Source of the DNA: Bacteroidota bacterium
Lineage (GTDB): Bacteria > Bacteroidota > Bacteroidia > Cytophagales > Cyclobacteriaceae
Length of the DNA stretch: 19,334 nucleotides
NCBI GenBank assembly: GCA_003242315.1
Contig: QGUY01000043.1
Location: 1 to 19,334, forward strand
Reading direction: 5' to 3'
The notes below the pieces were generated by a model. That model worked only from the letters and a program-made list of their open reading frames with translations, ran no database searches and had not been told where the DNA came from. Made by a program: the position numbers and the translations under genes. Positions 1 through 7,991 of this stretch are shown here, piece by piece (position 1 is the stretch's first letter; every line of letters begins with the position of its first letter).

Positions 1-1
1 T

Positions 2-421
2 ACATTTCCCGGACTTGTCGTCGCCTCGCTGCTTTACAGCCTCCCCTTTATGGTGCAGCCGATACAGTCCGGATTTCAGCAGCTGCCGCGTGCACTGATG
101 GAAGCTTCTTATACGTTGGGTAAGGGACGAATGGCCACGTTGCTGCGCGTGCTGTTGCCCAACGTCCGGATGTCTATCGTAACCGGATGCATTCTCGCCT
201 TCGCGCACACCATCGGCGAGTTTGGTGTCGTACTCATGGTTGGCGGAAACATTCCCGGTGAAACGAGAGTCGCATCCATCGCAATCTATGATGAAGTAGA
301 GGCGATGAACTATGAAGCTGCGGGTATTTACTCAGCAATCCTCCTCATTTTTTCATTCGTGGTTTTGGCAACTGTGTACCTGATCAATTTTAATCAACGA
401 ACAAAAGTCGAATTGCGATGA
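2..421 (+). CDS. modB: Molybdate ABC transporter permease ModB (3' part only)
   Basis: The reading frame is open from base 2, so the gene starts outside the window; 139 C-terminal residues are visible. ModB is the inner-membrane permease that passes molybdate from the periplasmic binding protein into the cytoplasm. The visible part has the EAA loop that docks onto the ATPase (around EASYTLGKGR, then a conserved Gly and the LLP stretch), followed by hydrophobic segments (SIVTGCILAFAHTIGEFGVV and IYSAILLIFSFVVLATVYL) that look like the last membrane helices. The phrase HTIGEFGVVLMVGGNIPG is typical of ModB and close relatives such as CysT/CysW. The stop codon overlaps the start of the next gene (ATGA), so the two are translationally coupled. 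Sulfate or tungstate permeases are related, but the GGNIPGET motif favours molybdate. Confidence 0.88.
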   Translation, partial: TFPGLVVASLLYSLPFMVQPIQSGFQQLPRALMEASYTLGKGRMATLLRVLLPNVRMSIVTGCILAFAHTIGEFGVVLMVGGNIPGETRVASIAIYDEVEAMNYEAAGIYSAILLIFSFVVLATVYLINFNQRTKVELR

Positions 422-1119
422 TTGAGATGCAGGTTCGGAGGAAGTTGCACGGTGCCGATGGAGATTTCCAGCTGAATGTCAACGTAAACATCGCGGCAGG
501 GGAGCTGGTGGCGTTGTACGGCCCCACAGGTTCCGGAAAGTCCAGCATTCTGCGCATGCTGGCAGGGCTGATGCGACCCGACGAAGGCGTTATCAGCGTT
601 GGCGGTGAACCCTGGTTCGATCACAAAAAAAATCTGGATATCCCGCCTCAGCGTCGCGATGTCGGCATGGTCTTCCAGGAGTATTCGCTCTTCCCCAACA
701 TGACCGTGCGAGGCAACCTGGAATTTGCCCTGAATAAAGGGGGAGACAGGGATATGGTGGAGGAGTTATTGGACGTGATCGAACTTCGCGGACTGCAAGA
801 CAGACGACCAGTGTTATTGTCGGGTGGCCAAAAGCAACGTGTTGCCCTCGCACGTGCGTTGGTACGAAAGCCTCGCCTCCTGTTATTGGATGAGCCGCTT
901 TCGGCGCTGGATTTCCAGATGAGAGCGCGGCTGCAGGAATACATCATTGCATGTCACCAGCGAATGAATCTTACGACCATTCTGGTTACGCACGACTACC
1001 CTGAGGTGATGAAGCTGGCAAAGCGCATACTCGTACTCTCCGGAGGCAGCGTTGAGTATGACGGCCCTCCGGAGACTTTCCTGAGTAGGATGGGCAGGAA
1101 TCGTCCGCTACTACGATAA
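418..1119 (+). CDS. modC: Molybdate ABC transporter ATP-binding protein ModC, short form
   Basis: This is the cytoplasmic ATPase that powers molybdate import with ModB. It has Walker A GPTGSGKS (residues 35-42), a Q-loop Gln at 87, signature LSGGQKQR (134-141), Walker B LLLLDEP (154-160) and H-loop His192 in VTHD. The start overlaps the modB stop by 4 bp. At 233 residues it is about 120 shorter than E. coli ModC (around 350) and ends shortly after the nucleotide-binding domain, so the C-terminal MOP/TOBE molybdate-binding domain is missing. The stop is clean and the last residues read as normal coding sequence, so this is probably a naturally short form. Its 3' end overlaps the convergent hydrolase gene by 9 bp. 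The substrate is inferred from the permease neighbour, because the ATPase domain alone would not distinguish molybdate from sulfate. Confidence 0.87.
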   Translation: MIEMQVRRKLHGADGDFQLNVNVNIAAGELVALYGPTGSGKSSILRMLAGLMRPDEGVISVGGEPWFDHKKNLDIPPQRRDVGMVFQEYSLFPNMTVRGNLEFALNKGGDRDMVEELLDVIELRGLQDRRPVLLSGGQKQRVALARALVRKPRLLLLDEPLSALDFQMRARLQEYIIACHQRMNLTTILVTHDYPEVMKLAKRILVLSGGSVEYDGPPETFLSRMGRNRPLLR

Positions 1120-1998
1120 GTGCTTTTTGAAGAAGTCGATGGTACGTTGCCAGGCGAGTTCCGCAGCTGCCTTATCGTACCGTCCGGTTGTATCGTTATG
1201 GAATCCGTGGTTCGTATCAGGATACATGTATGCTTCGTAGACCTTCCCGTGTTGCTTGAGTGCAGCCTCATACGCCGGCCATCCTTCGTTAACGCGAGTG
1301 TCAAGTGACGCATAGTGCAGAAGCAGGGGTGCCTTGATTTGAGGAACCATTTCGATTGGAGGCTGGCCGCCGTAGAACGGAACCGCTGCTCCAAGGTCGG
1401 GAATGCGTACGGCCATCATGTTGGCAATCCATCCGCCAAAGCAGAAACCGACGACACCGGCTTTGCCGGTACACCAATCGTGCTTTTTCAGGTACTCGTA
1501 TCCTGCAATAAAGTCTTCAAGCATTTCGATGCGATCGCGTTTAGATTGCATAGCCCGCCCGTCGTCGTCATTGCCCGGATAGCCACCGAGAGGTGTCAGT
1601 GCATCCGGAGCCAATGAAACGAATCCCGCCAAAGCAGCGCGACGTCCCACGTCAGCGATATGCGGATTTAGGCCACGGTTTTCGTGTACGACGACAATGC
1701 CGGGCAACTTGCCACTTGCGTTTTTCGGCCTGCAAAGTTGGGCGTTGATCTTACCTCCACCCTTAGGTGAGTCGTAGGTGATGGTTTCGATCGTCAGACG
1801 AGGATCGTCCTGGGGAACCTGGATCTTGTTAACGTAATCCGGCATCACCGCACTCATCAGGGAGGCGAGGGTTACGCCACCGACAGCGTATGCTGACAGG
1901 CGATCGATAAATTCCCTGCGGTCGAGGCGATTGTGCGCATAGTCATCGTACAACTGAAAAACCTCCTGGCTGATTTGGTCTTTTCTAAGTTCGTTCAT
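1111..1998 (-). CDS. Dienelactone hydrolase family protein with N-terminal export-type segment
   Basis: This is an alpha/beta hydrolase of the dienelactone hydrolase (carboxymethylenebutenolidase) family. I place the start at the ATG at 1998 (MNELRKD, 295 residues); an in-frame TTG at 2022 would add eight residues with no supporting signal. The nucleophile elbow GFCFGG carries Cys186, with Asp233 (LDTR) and His264 (NHGF) completing a Cys-Asp-His triad; Glu106 in HENRG matches the Glu that interacts with the nucleophile in the family. The N-terminus has DRREF (26-30) followed by a hydrophobic stretch (about 36-53), resembling a Tat-type signal or anchor, so the enzyme may act in the periplasm. 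A second gene on the same strand, a VOC protein, lies 152 bp upstream. The true substrate is unknown; family members cleave dienelactones and other small esters. Confidence 0.82.
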   Translation of the reverse strand: MNELRKDQISQEVFQLYDDYAHNRLDRREFIDRLSAYAVGGVTLASLMSAVMPDYVNKIQVPQDDPRLTIETITYDSPKGGGKINAQLCRPKNASGKLPGIVVVHENRGLNPHIADVGRRAALAGFVSLAPDALTPLGGYPGNDDDGRAMQSKRDRIEMLEDFIAGYEYLKKHDWCTGKAGVVGFCFGGWIANMMAVRIPDLGAAVPFYGGQPPIEMVPQIKAPLLLHYASLDTRVNEGWPAYEAALKQHGKVYEAYMYPDTNHGFHNDTTGRYDKAAAELAWQRTIDFFKKHLS

Positions 1999-2040
1999 GG
2001 TATGATGGTTTTGTATTTGCAAAGAATTTCGGACCGCCGC

Positions 2041-2107
2041 TCCGGGTCTGGTAAACTAAAACTACAACCGTGACGGTTAGGATCAAAGCATGGCAGTGAG
2101 ACCCGGA
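2041..2107. repeat. Nested inverted repeat in the spacer between two minus-strand genes
   Basis: A perfect 9-bp inverted repeat, TCCGGGTCT (2041-2049) and AGACCCGGA (2099-2107), encloses 49 bases. These contain a smaller hairpin AACCG-TGA-CGGTT (2067-2079). It lies downstream of the VOC stop and about 40 bp upstream of the hydrolase start. No T-run follows on either strand, so it does not look like a standard terminator. It could be an operator with distant half-sites, a structured RNA, or a dispersed repeat; I cannot tell which from one copy. Confidence 0.5.
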
Positions 2108-2150
2108 ATGAATTATTGACGCACGGCCTTGCAGATGTAATTCACGGTGC

Positions 2151-2645
2151 TCAGGTGGTTAACTCTGCAAGGAGACTTTCGAGGTTCAGTGGATGGGTAT
2201 ACATCTCGATGGATCCATCCGGTGTTTTAGGCCAGAGTTCACAGGGTCTGTCCCAATAGAGCTCGATGCCATTTCCGTCCGGGTCGTCAAGATAGATTGC
2301 TTCTGAGACACCGTGGTCGGACGCGCCCGTGAGCGGATAACGGTGCCTTCTTAGCCTGTCAAAGATTACGGCCAGATCTCTGCGCGTAGGATAAAGAATG
2401 GCTACATGATAGAGCCCAACGCCGTAGCGAGAGGCTGGGGGTGCGCCCTGGCTGTGCCAAGTGTTTAGCCCGATATGGTGGTGATAACCGCCAGCAGAAA
2501 TGAATGCAGCCTGTTCACCATACATGGTAACGAGTTCGAATCCGAGCAGATCGCAATAAAATTGGAGAGCGCGGTCAAGGTCGGAGACTTTGAGATGGAC
2601 GTGCCCGATACGTGTCTGTGCGGGAACCCGGTATTCGGTTGACAT
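2151..2645 (-). CDS. VOC family protein, catechol-2,3-dioxygenase-like (glyoxalase fold)
   Basis: This 164-residue protein belongs to the vicinal-oxygen-chelate superfamily, with paired beta-alpha-beta-beta-beta modules. The first module opens with GHVHLKVSDLDRALQFYCDL and the second with GLYHVAILYP. Plausible metal ligands of the CatE/dioxygenase type are His17, His80 and Glu128 (GIELYWD), the last preceded by the DPDGNGIE signature. The ATG start at 2645 is unambiguous. It is divergent from a lipoprotein gene across 181 bp and is followed on the same strand by a dienelactone hydrolase. Extradiol dioxygenases and dienelactone hydrolases can both serve aromatic-ring breakdown, but two genes with a 152-bp gap are weak evidence for a shared pathway. 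Glyoxalase or antibiotic-binding roles remain possible. Confidence 0.8.
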   Translation of the reverse strand: MSTEYRVPAQTRIGHVHLKVSDLDRALQFYCDLLGFELVTMYGEQAAFISAGGYHHHIGLNTWHSQGAPPASRYGVGLYHVAILYPTRRDLAVIFDRLRRHRYPLTGASDHGVSEAIYLDDPDGNGIELYWDRPCELWPKTPDGSIEMYTHPLNLESLLAELTT

Positions 2646-2826
2646 GACTAGATGTGGTTTAATGGCTAATATAGCAACAATCTTTCTCCCCTTGTCGATT
2701 CCTCTGTGCTGGCGACAGGGAGCGAAACGAGCGATTTTCTTCTTGTCCGAAATGTCACATTTTCCTTATTTCCCTTTTACACGTATACTTGCAACCCAAT
2801 TTTAAATCACCCCTTAACCCTTTCCC

Positions 2827-3303
2827 ATGTTCTTGCGTATTGTTTTTTCGCTCCTCTGCTTAGCTGGCCTTGTAGCGTGTAATGTTCAATCGACAGATTC
2901 TGCACGCAGTGTCGAAACGCTGCTCCTTCAGGGAACCTGGAAACTCATCTCCGGAACGCTAATTGAAGGAGGGGATACGACTGTAACGGATTATACACGT
3001 AACGAGGAGATGATAAAAATCATCAACGACAGTCACTTTGCGTTTCTCAGGCATGATGTCAACAAGGGGCAGGATTCCCGGGCAATATTTGTTGCCGCAG
3101 GAGGTCGTTATGCGCTGGAAGGCAACCGTTACACGGAGCATGTGGAATTTTGCAGTGCGCGTGAATGGGAGGGTCACTCATTTGAATTCACCGTTGATAT
3201 CGAAGGCGACACCTTGGTTCAGCAGGGAATCGAAAGGGTTGAGGCCATCGGTGTAGATCGGTACAATATTGAAAAATACGCAAGGATTAAGCCTGCCCGG
3301 TGA
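2827..3303 (+). CDS. Small lipoprotein, lipocalin-like
   Basis: This 158-residue protein begins with a typical lipoprotein signal: MFLRI, a hydrophobic core, then lipobox LVAC with Cys18 as the lipidated residue. Asn follows the Cys, so it is probably anchored in the envelope, outer membrane included. The mature part has the short LQGTWKLISG motif near its start and alternating beta-strand-like segments ending in YNIEKYARI, as in Bacteroidota lipocalin-like domains. No catalytic residues can be recognised. About 36 bp upstream is TATACTTG (2784-2791), one mismatch from the TAnnTTTG promoter element, but no convincing -33 partner. The HelD-like gene follows 63 bp downstream, with a tandem repeat between them. 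Its function is unknown. Confidence 0.72.
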   Translation: MFLRIVFSLLCLAGLVACNVQSTDSARSVETLLLQGTWKLISGTLIEGGDTTVTDYTRNEEMIKIINDSHFAFLRHDVNKGQDSRAIFVAAGGRYALEGNRYTEHVEFCSAREWEGHSFEFTVDIEGDTLVQQGIERVEAIGVDRYNIEKYARIKPAR

Positions 3304-3312
3304 ACAAAAGAA

Positions 3313-3351
3313 AAGAATGTTGGGTTGATACAAGAATGTTGGGTTTGATAC
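3313..3351. repeat. Two-copy tandem repeat, 19/20 bp
   Basis: AAGAATGTTGGGTTGATAC (3313-3331) is followed immediately by AAGAATGTTGGGTTTGATAC (3332-3351), identical except for one inserted T. The pair fills most of the 63-bp gap between the lipoprotein and the HelD-like gene, ending 15 bp before the HelD start. It may be a slippage duplication or a pair of regulator sites, and it lies where the ribosome-binding region and leader of the HelD gene would be. Confidence 0.7.
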
Positions 3352-3366
3352 TGAATTACGAAACCG

Positions 3367-5448
3367 ATGATGAATAGCGATCAGCAGAAAAGAGTGTCGA
3401 CAGATATCGTCAACTATACAGAACAGGAAGAGCGGGACTACCTGGAAAGGATATTGCAGGAACTCGATTGGGCTATTGAGCAGGCAGACCGTGCAGTCAG
3501 GGAGTATTCCCGTGAATTCCGCCAAAACCAGGACTATCTTTTTGATCAGCGCTCCGGCATGGACGAGGCTGACCTGGTCTCGGCGGGCCAGTCGATTACC
3601 CGCATGACCCAGGAAAGCGGAGCGGGTCTGGCTACGCGCCGGCGACTTGTAAAGCTGAGTCAAACGCCATATTTCGGTCGCATCGACTTTACCCCGCAAG
3701 TGACCGGGCAGCGGATGCCCATCTACATCGGAATACACTCCTTTGTTGCCAATACTCCGGGTTTATATCCTATATACGATTGGCGGGCACCGGTGTCTTC
3801 CATGTTTTATGATTTTGAACTGGGTGACGCATGGTACAAGACTCCTGGTGGAACCGTAAAAGGTACGATTGAGCTGCGGCGACAGTACAGAATCCGCCGT
3901 AGCAAAATGGAGTTCATGATCGAAAACGATGTGAACATTCAGGACGATGTGCTTCAACTTGAACTGAGCAGGTCGTCAGATGAAAAAATGCGGAATATCG
4001 TTGCCACCATTCAGCGCGACCAGAACGCTATCATCCGCAATGAAACTTCAACGATCATGATCATCCAGGGCGTTGCCGGTTCAGGCAAAACGTCCATCGC
4101 TATTCACCGCATCGCCTTCCTGCTTTACAGGTTCAGGGATGAGCTATCTTCCGGCGACATTCTCATCATCTCACCCAACCGTGTGTTCTCGGATTACATC
4201 TCCAATGTCCTTCCTGAGTTGGGCGAAACGCAAATTCCAGAGATGGGCATGGAAGATCTCGCACGCGAATTGCTGGAACACAAGGTTAATTTTCAAACAT
4301 TCCTCCAGCAGGTGTTTGCGCTGATGAACGACTCCGGCGAACTCGGTGAACGCGTCAGGTTTAAGTCGTCCATGGAGTTCGTCAATTTGCTCAATCGTTA
4401 CTTCGTTTACCTGGAGAACCAGTGGCTACGTGCGCGCGATATTAAAATCGGAACCGCCACGGTACCGGCCGCCTTTGTTAGGGAACGGTTCGACGCGCTT
4501 CAGCGAACACCGATCCTTCAGCGTCTGCCGATGCTTGTCGACGAGGTGCAGGCGTATGTAAGAACAGAACTCAACCGCAAACTTACGGGGCGTGAGAAGA
4601 CGCGCATCTTTCAGGCCCTCAACGAAGCGGCGAGCAGTCAGTCCGTGCTCGAGTTATACAAAGGATTCTACACGTGGCTGAAACGCGAAGATCTCTTCAG
4701 AATGGAAGGCGATGTGCTGGAGTATGCCGACGTATTCCCATTGATCTACTGCAGGCTCCGGCTCGAAGGCATCTCCATGTTTCAGCACGTCAAGCACCTG
4801 GTGGTTGATGAAATGCAGGATTATACCCCAGTACAGTACGCTGTGCTCGCCCGCTTATTCCAGGGACGCAAAACGATCCTCGGAGATGCCAGCCAGGCGA
4901 TCAACCCTTATAATTCCGCGACGGCGGATGACATTCGTAAACTGTTTCCGCAGGCAGATGTCGTCAAATTGAACAGGAGCTATCGCTCCACTTATGAAAT
5001 CACGCGTTTTACGCAGCGCATCATGACAGACCCGGACCTGCAAATCATCGAACGCCATGGGGAAGAACCTCAAGTTGTAGGTTTCCAAAGCGCCGAGGAG
5101 GAAGAAGCAGAAATCAAACGACTCGTTTCGGACTTCAGAGCTTCTGAGTACCGTATTTTGGCCATCGTTTGCAAGACGCCATCACAGGCCGAATACCTAT
5201 TCGACACACTGAGCGCGTCGGATGTCAGCCTCCTCACCGAAGACAGCGATGCGTTCCGGGAAGGCGTTGTTATCACAACCGTACCGCTGGCGAAAGGACT
5301 TGAGTTCGACGAAGTCATTGTGCCATACGCGTCCGTTGACAATTACGCTACGGAAGGTGACCGTCGACTGCTTTACATCGCTTGCACCCGCGCCATGCAT
5401 CGGTTAACCGTGACGCATACGGGGAAACGGTCGCCGTGGTTGGTGTAA
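3367..5448 (+). CDS. HelD-like superfamily 1 (UvrD-type) ATPase, probable RNA polymerase recycling factor
   Basis: This 693-residue protein matches the HelD family, which in Bacillus and mycobacteria binds stalled RNA polymerase and releases it from DNA, and not a processive DNA helicase. The N-terminal 15-60 region is charged and probably coiled coil, as in the HelD arm that enters the secondary channel. The family hallmark YDWRAPVSSMFYDF follows (about 138-151). Walker A is GVAGSGKTS (235-243), Walker B DEMQD (481-485), with later motifs GDASQAI, NRSYRST, KGLEFDEVIVP and YIACTRA near the end. It is slightly shorter than B. subtilis HelD (about 770). Start ATG 3367 or the next codon, 3370. 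The gene is convergent with the Pif1 helicase across a REPIN-like spacer. A plain UvrD-like repair helicase is less likely because of the WRAPVSS motif and N-terminal arm. Confidence 0.82.
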   Translation: MMNSDQQKRVSTDIVNYTEQEERDYLERILQELDWAIEQADRAVREYSREFRQNQDYLFDQRSGMDEADLVSAGQSITRMTQESGAGLATRRRLVKLSQTPYFGRIDFTPQVTGQRMPIYIGIHSFVANTPGLYPIYDWRAPVSSMFYDFELGDAWYKTPGGTVKGTIELRRQYRIRRSKMEFMIENDVNIQDDVLQLELSRSSDEKMRNIVATIQRDQNAIIRNETSTIMIIQGVAGSGKTSIAIHRIAFLLYRFRDELSSGDILIISPNRVFSDYISNVLPELGETQIPEMGMEDLARELLEHKVNFQTFLQQVFALMNDSGELGERVRFKSSMEFVNLLNRYFVYLENQWLRARDIKIGTATVPAAFVRERFDALQRTPILQRLPMLVDEVQAYVRTELNRKLTGREKTRIFQALNEAASSQSVLELYKGFYTWLKREDLFRMEGDVLEYADVFPLIYCRLRLEGISMFQHVKHLVVDEMQDYTPVQYAVLARLFQGRKTILGDASQAINPYNSATADDIRKLFPQADVVKLNRSYRSTYEITRFTQRIMTDPDLQIIERHGEEPQVVGFQSAEEEEAEIKRLVSDFRASEYRILAIVCKTPSQAEYLFDTLSASDVSLLTEDSDAFREGVVITTVPLAKGLEFDEVIVPYASVDNYATEGDRRLLYIACTRAMHRLTVTHTGKRSPWLV

Positions 5449-5522
5449 TGAATGGGTGGGTAATCGTTAAATTATACTCATGGAAATGATCGTAGGTGTA
5501 GTAATACGTCGGTATTGTAATA

Positions 5523-5640
5523 GTAGAGACGTTGCATGGAACGTCCCCACAGATTTTGGCCCCCCAGATTAGTACACCAATTGCGGATACGGATCACCTG
5601 CTGGGTCCTTGCGTGAGACGCGCAGGTTGCGCGTCTCTAC
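5523..5640. repeat. REPIN-like element: two inverted GTAG-headed palindromes
   Basis: The element begins GTAGAGACG (5523-5531) and ends with its exact reverse complement CGTCTCTAC (5632-5640). Each end forms its own hairpin. The left one pairs GAGACGTT (5526-5533) with AACGTCCC (5540-5547) with one mismatch. The right one pairs GAGACGCGCA (5615-5624) perfectly with TGCGCGTCTC (5628-5637) around a 3-base loop. A GTAG head followed by an imperfect palindrome, in inverted pairs between convergent genes, is the layout of REP/REPIN elements mobilised by RAYT (Y1) transposases. No RAYT gene is in the window. The 5449-5522 stretch before it shows nothing I recognise. Confidence 0.62.
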
Positions 5641-5666
5641 CACAGTTCCGCGATTACTTCTTACCC

Positions 5667-7991
5667 CTAACTACCAACCGCCTCACCTTGCCCTTTTTGC
5701 TCACTCTCACGCTGACCCTCACTCTCACTCTCATTTACACCTTCCTCCACACCACGTATATACTCCACTGCCGCTCTGAGTTTCGCATAACTATACTTAC
5801 CTTTCACGGCCTTATACAGATCGGTACTCCCAAATCCTTCGGGCATGGTTGCGACTATCGTCGAAATGTCAACCATTTCTTCTGCGGTAATCCAATTGAA
5901 AATATCGATCGCGCCGACGCTGACAGCTTTGGCCAGGTGTTGTTCGATGGTGTCAGGTACAAGTCCACGCTCTCGTGCGATATCGCTTACAGTCATGCCG
6001 GCACGGAAGTATTCAAGCGTGATGTCGACGGTGGATGGTCCCGATTTATTCTTTCCCTTGCGCCCACTTTTTTTGGATGGGTCCTTTTTGACTGAGGGAC
6101 GTTCGCGAAGGGCGGTTATGAATGCAAGCCGCTTTTGATTGAGGGTTTCCTGTACCGAATCGAATTTGTACTCCGCGTGATCTCCAAGTACTGCGTTCGC
6201 GAGCAGCGGTATCTTTGCGATCTCCATCAGCTTTTTCGTGAAAAGCTGATCCAGCTCCTCCAGACTGTTGTGATACGTTTTAATTCGCTTTTCATCAAGG
6301 ATGCCATATTGGTGCGTCAGGAGGCGTTCAATGGCCTTCCAGATGATGTCAGTGTAATACGCGCTGCCTTTCTTCAGCCTTTCCAGCAGATCCAACGTTT
6401 TCCGTTCCTTAAGGAGTCCGTGCAACTGGTTGCGGTATCGGAAAGTGTTTTCCTTTTCAGCAAGGAGCGTTTGCTTCAATTCCTCAAGTATCGGAAGAGA
6501 AGTATCTACTTTTTTGAGTACGGTATCCGTAACGTTTCCGGCCGCGTATTGTATTTGCTTGATGAGTTCTTCAAAGTCGAATGTCCGGTCGATAATCTGA
6601 CCGACGAACGAAAGCTGACTCTGTCGCATCACGCTCGGTAGTTCGGAAGGTCGGTGATGTTGTTCCCTGAAGGAAACAACCGACTTATCCGTACTGATTA
6701 CGGACGGGGACACCCGCTCACGGAGGATCAGACCGTCAAGCGATCGCAATCGGGACAAGGCAACATAAACCTGGCCATCAGCAAATGCCTGCTTGACATC
6801 GATTACAGCGCGATCAAATGTAAGCCCCTGGCTCTTGTGCACGGTAATGGCCCAGGCCAGCCGCACGGGGTATTGTTCAAAACTGCCAATGACCTCCTCC
6901 TTAAGGTCGCGCGAGTCTGCATCCATCGCATACCGTTTGTTTTCCCAGCGCTCCCTTTTTAATTCATAAGTCTCTCCGGAGTCTGCCATTACCACTTCAA
7001 CTTTGTTTCCACTGATTCGGCTTACCTTCGCCAGTTTGCCGTTGTAGTAGGCATTACCCTCGCTGTCGTTGCGCACGAACATTATCTGCGCTCCTTCCTT
7101 GAGTTCCAGCTTGTAGTGAACCGGGTAAATGTGCTCCGGGAATTCACCATCCACTTTAGCCTCGAAAAAGTGCGACTTGCCTTCCAGCCTGCTCAGGGCC
7201 TCACGATTCATGCTGTCGGCCTTGAAGTTGTGCGTAGTCAGTGTGATTACATCGCTGAAATCTTCATCTGATTCCCTGACATGTGCGTTTAATAACTCAA
7301 TATCGTCGTGTGTCAGGGTGTTATTTCTTAGGTTATTGAGCAGTCGGATAAAGTCTGCGTCTTGTTGCCTGTAAATCTTGTCCAGTTCAATGTAAACGAA
7401 CCCGGCTTGTCGCAGTGCACGCGATTCGTAAAACCATGGTGAAGGGTAGTACTCCTTTAGTACCTCCGCCTCACTTCCTTTGACTACGGGTGGCAGTTGG
7501 TAGAGGTCGCCGATCAGCAGCAACTGCACGCCTCCGAAGGGCTCCCTGTAGTTGCCACGGGCTGACCGGAGTCTCGCGTCGACGGCATCCAGCAAATCAG
7601 CCCGCAACATGCTGACTTCATCAATTACGAGCAGTTCGATCGATCGAAGTATCTGTTTACGCGCGCTGTTAAGAGGGTGCCTGCGTATCAGCGTATCTGT
7701 AGTGTAAAAATTGCTGTTTTCCCCAACGTTGTACGGCATGTTGCGACCCGGAATAAAGGAACCCAGGGGTAGAAGAAACTGTGAGTGTATCGTAACCCCT
7801 CCGGCATTCAGCGCAGCGATGCCCGTTGGTGCTACGACGACAAACGGCTTGTGTGTTCGCGATGCCAGGTTTCGCAAGAACGTGGTCTTTCCCGTGCCTG
7901 CCTTTCCGGTAAGGAAAATATGGGTGCACGTGCTGTTGATAAACCGGACAGCAAGGTCAGGAATGCTTTCATATAGCACTTCAGAGGTCAC
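5667..7991 (-). CDS. Pif1/RecD-like DNA helicase with C-terminal helix-turn-helix domain
   Basis: This 774-residue superfamily 1B helicase has Walker A GKAGTGKTT (29-37), APTGIAALNAGG (54-65), Walker B VIDEVSML (122-129), motif III GDLYQLPPV, then AWAITVHKSQGLTFD and YVALSRLRSLDGL near residues 380-430. These are Pif1-family motifs; such enzymes unwind DNA 5'-3' and resolve G-quadruplexes and stalled forks. After a charged linker (KKSGRKGKNKSG) comes an HTH domain of the type found at the RecQ C-terminus (about 650-740). The first usable start is GTG at 7991: the frame is open upstream to a TGA near 8077 but has no ATG there, and the next Met lies beyond Walker A. The last 30 residues are low-complexity (NESESEGQRESE), coded by CTCACT-type repeats at about 5698-5737. 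It is convergent with the HelD-like gene. Confidence 0.85.
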   Translation of the reverse strand: MTSEVLYESIPDLAVRFINSTCTHIFLTGKAGTGKTTFLRNLASRTHKPFVVVAPTGIAALNAGGVTIHSQFLLPLGSFIPGRNMPYNVGENSNFYTTDTLIRRHPLNSARKQILRSIELLVIDEVSMLRADLLDAVDARLRSARGNYREPFGGVQLLLIGDLYQLPPVVKGSEAEVLKEYYPSPWFYESRALRQAGFVYIELDKIYRQQDADFIRLLNNLRNNTLTHDDIELLNAHVRESDEDFSDVITLTTHNFKADSMNREALSRLEGKSHFFEAKVDGEFPEHIYPVHYKLELKEGAQIMFVRNDSEGNAYYNGKLAKVSRISGNKVEVVMADSGETYELKRERWENKRYAMDADSRDLKEEVIGSFEQYPVRLAWAITVHKSQGLTFDRAVIDVKQAFADGQVYVALSRLRSLDGLILRERVSPSVISTDKSVVSFREQHHRPSELPSVMRQSQLSFVGQIIDRTFDFEELIKQIQYAAGNVTDTVLKKVDTSLPILEELKQTLLAEKENTFRYRNQLHGLLKERKTLDLLERLKKGSAYYTDIIWKAIERLLTHQYGILDEKRIKTYHNSLEELDQLFTKKLMEIAKIPLLANAVLGDHAEYKFDSVQETLNQKRLAFITALRERPSVKKDPSKKSGRKGKNKSGPSTVDITLEYFRAGMTVSDIARERGLVPDTIEQHLAKAVSVGAIDIFNWITAEEMVDISTIVATMPEGFGSTDLYKAVKGKYSYAKLRAAVEYIRGVEEGVNESESEGQRESEQKGQGEAVGS

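Noticed and set aside
2041..2107. tRNA or tRNA-like cloverleaf
   Set aside because: It has a 9-bp end stem but no T-loop sequence, anticodon arm or CCA-side pattern; only two stems form.
3178..3738. Minus-strand ORF of 186 codons over the lipoprotein end and HelD start
   Set aside because: Antisense to two well-supported genes, with no family motifs; a shadow frame.
5532..6095. Plus-strand ORF of 187 codons across the REPIN-like spacer and helicase 3' end
   Set aside because: It begins inside a palindromic element and reads the CTCACT repeat as poly-(Leu-Thr); no domain is visible.
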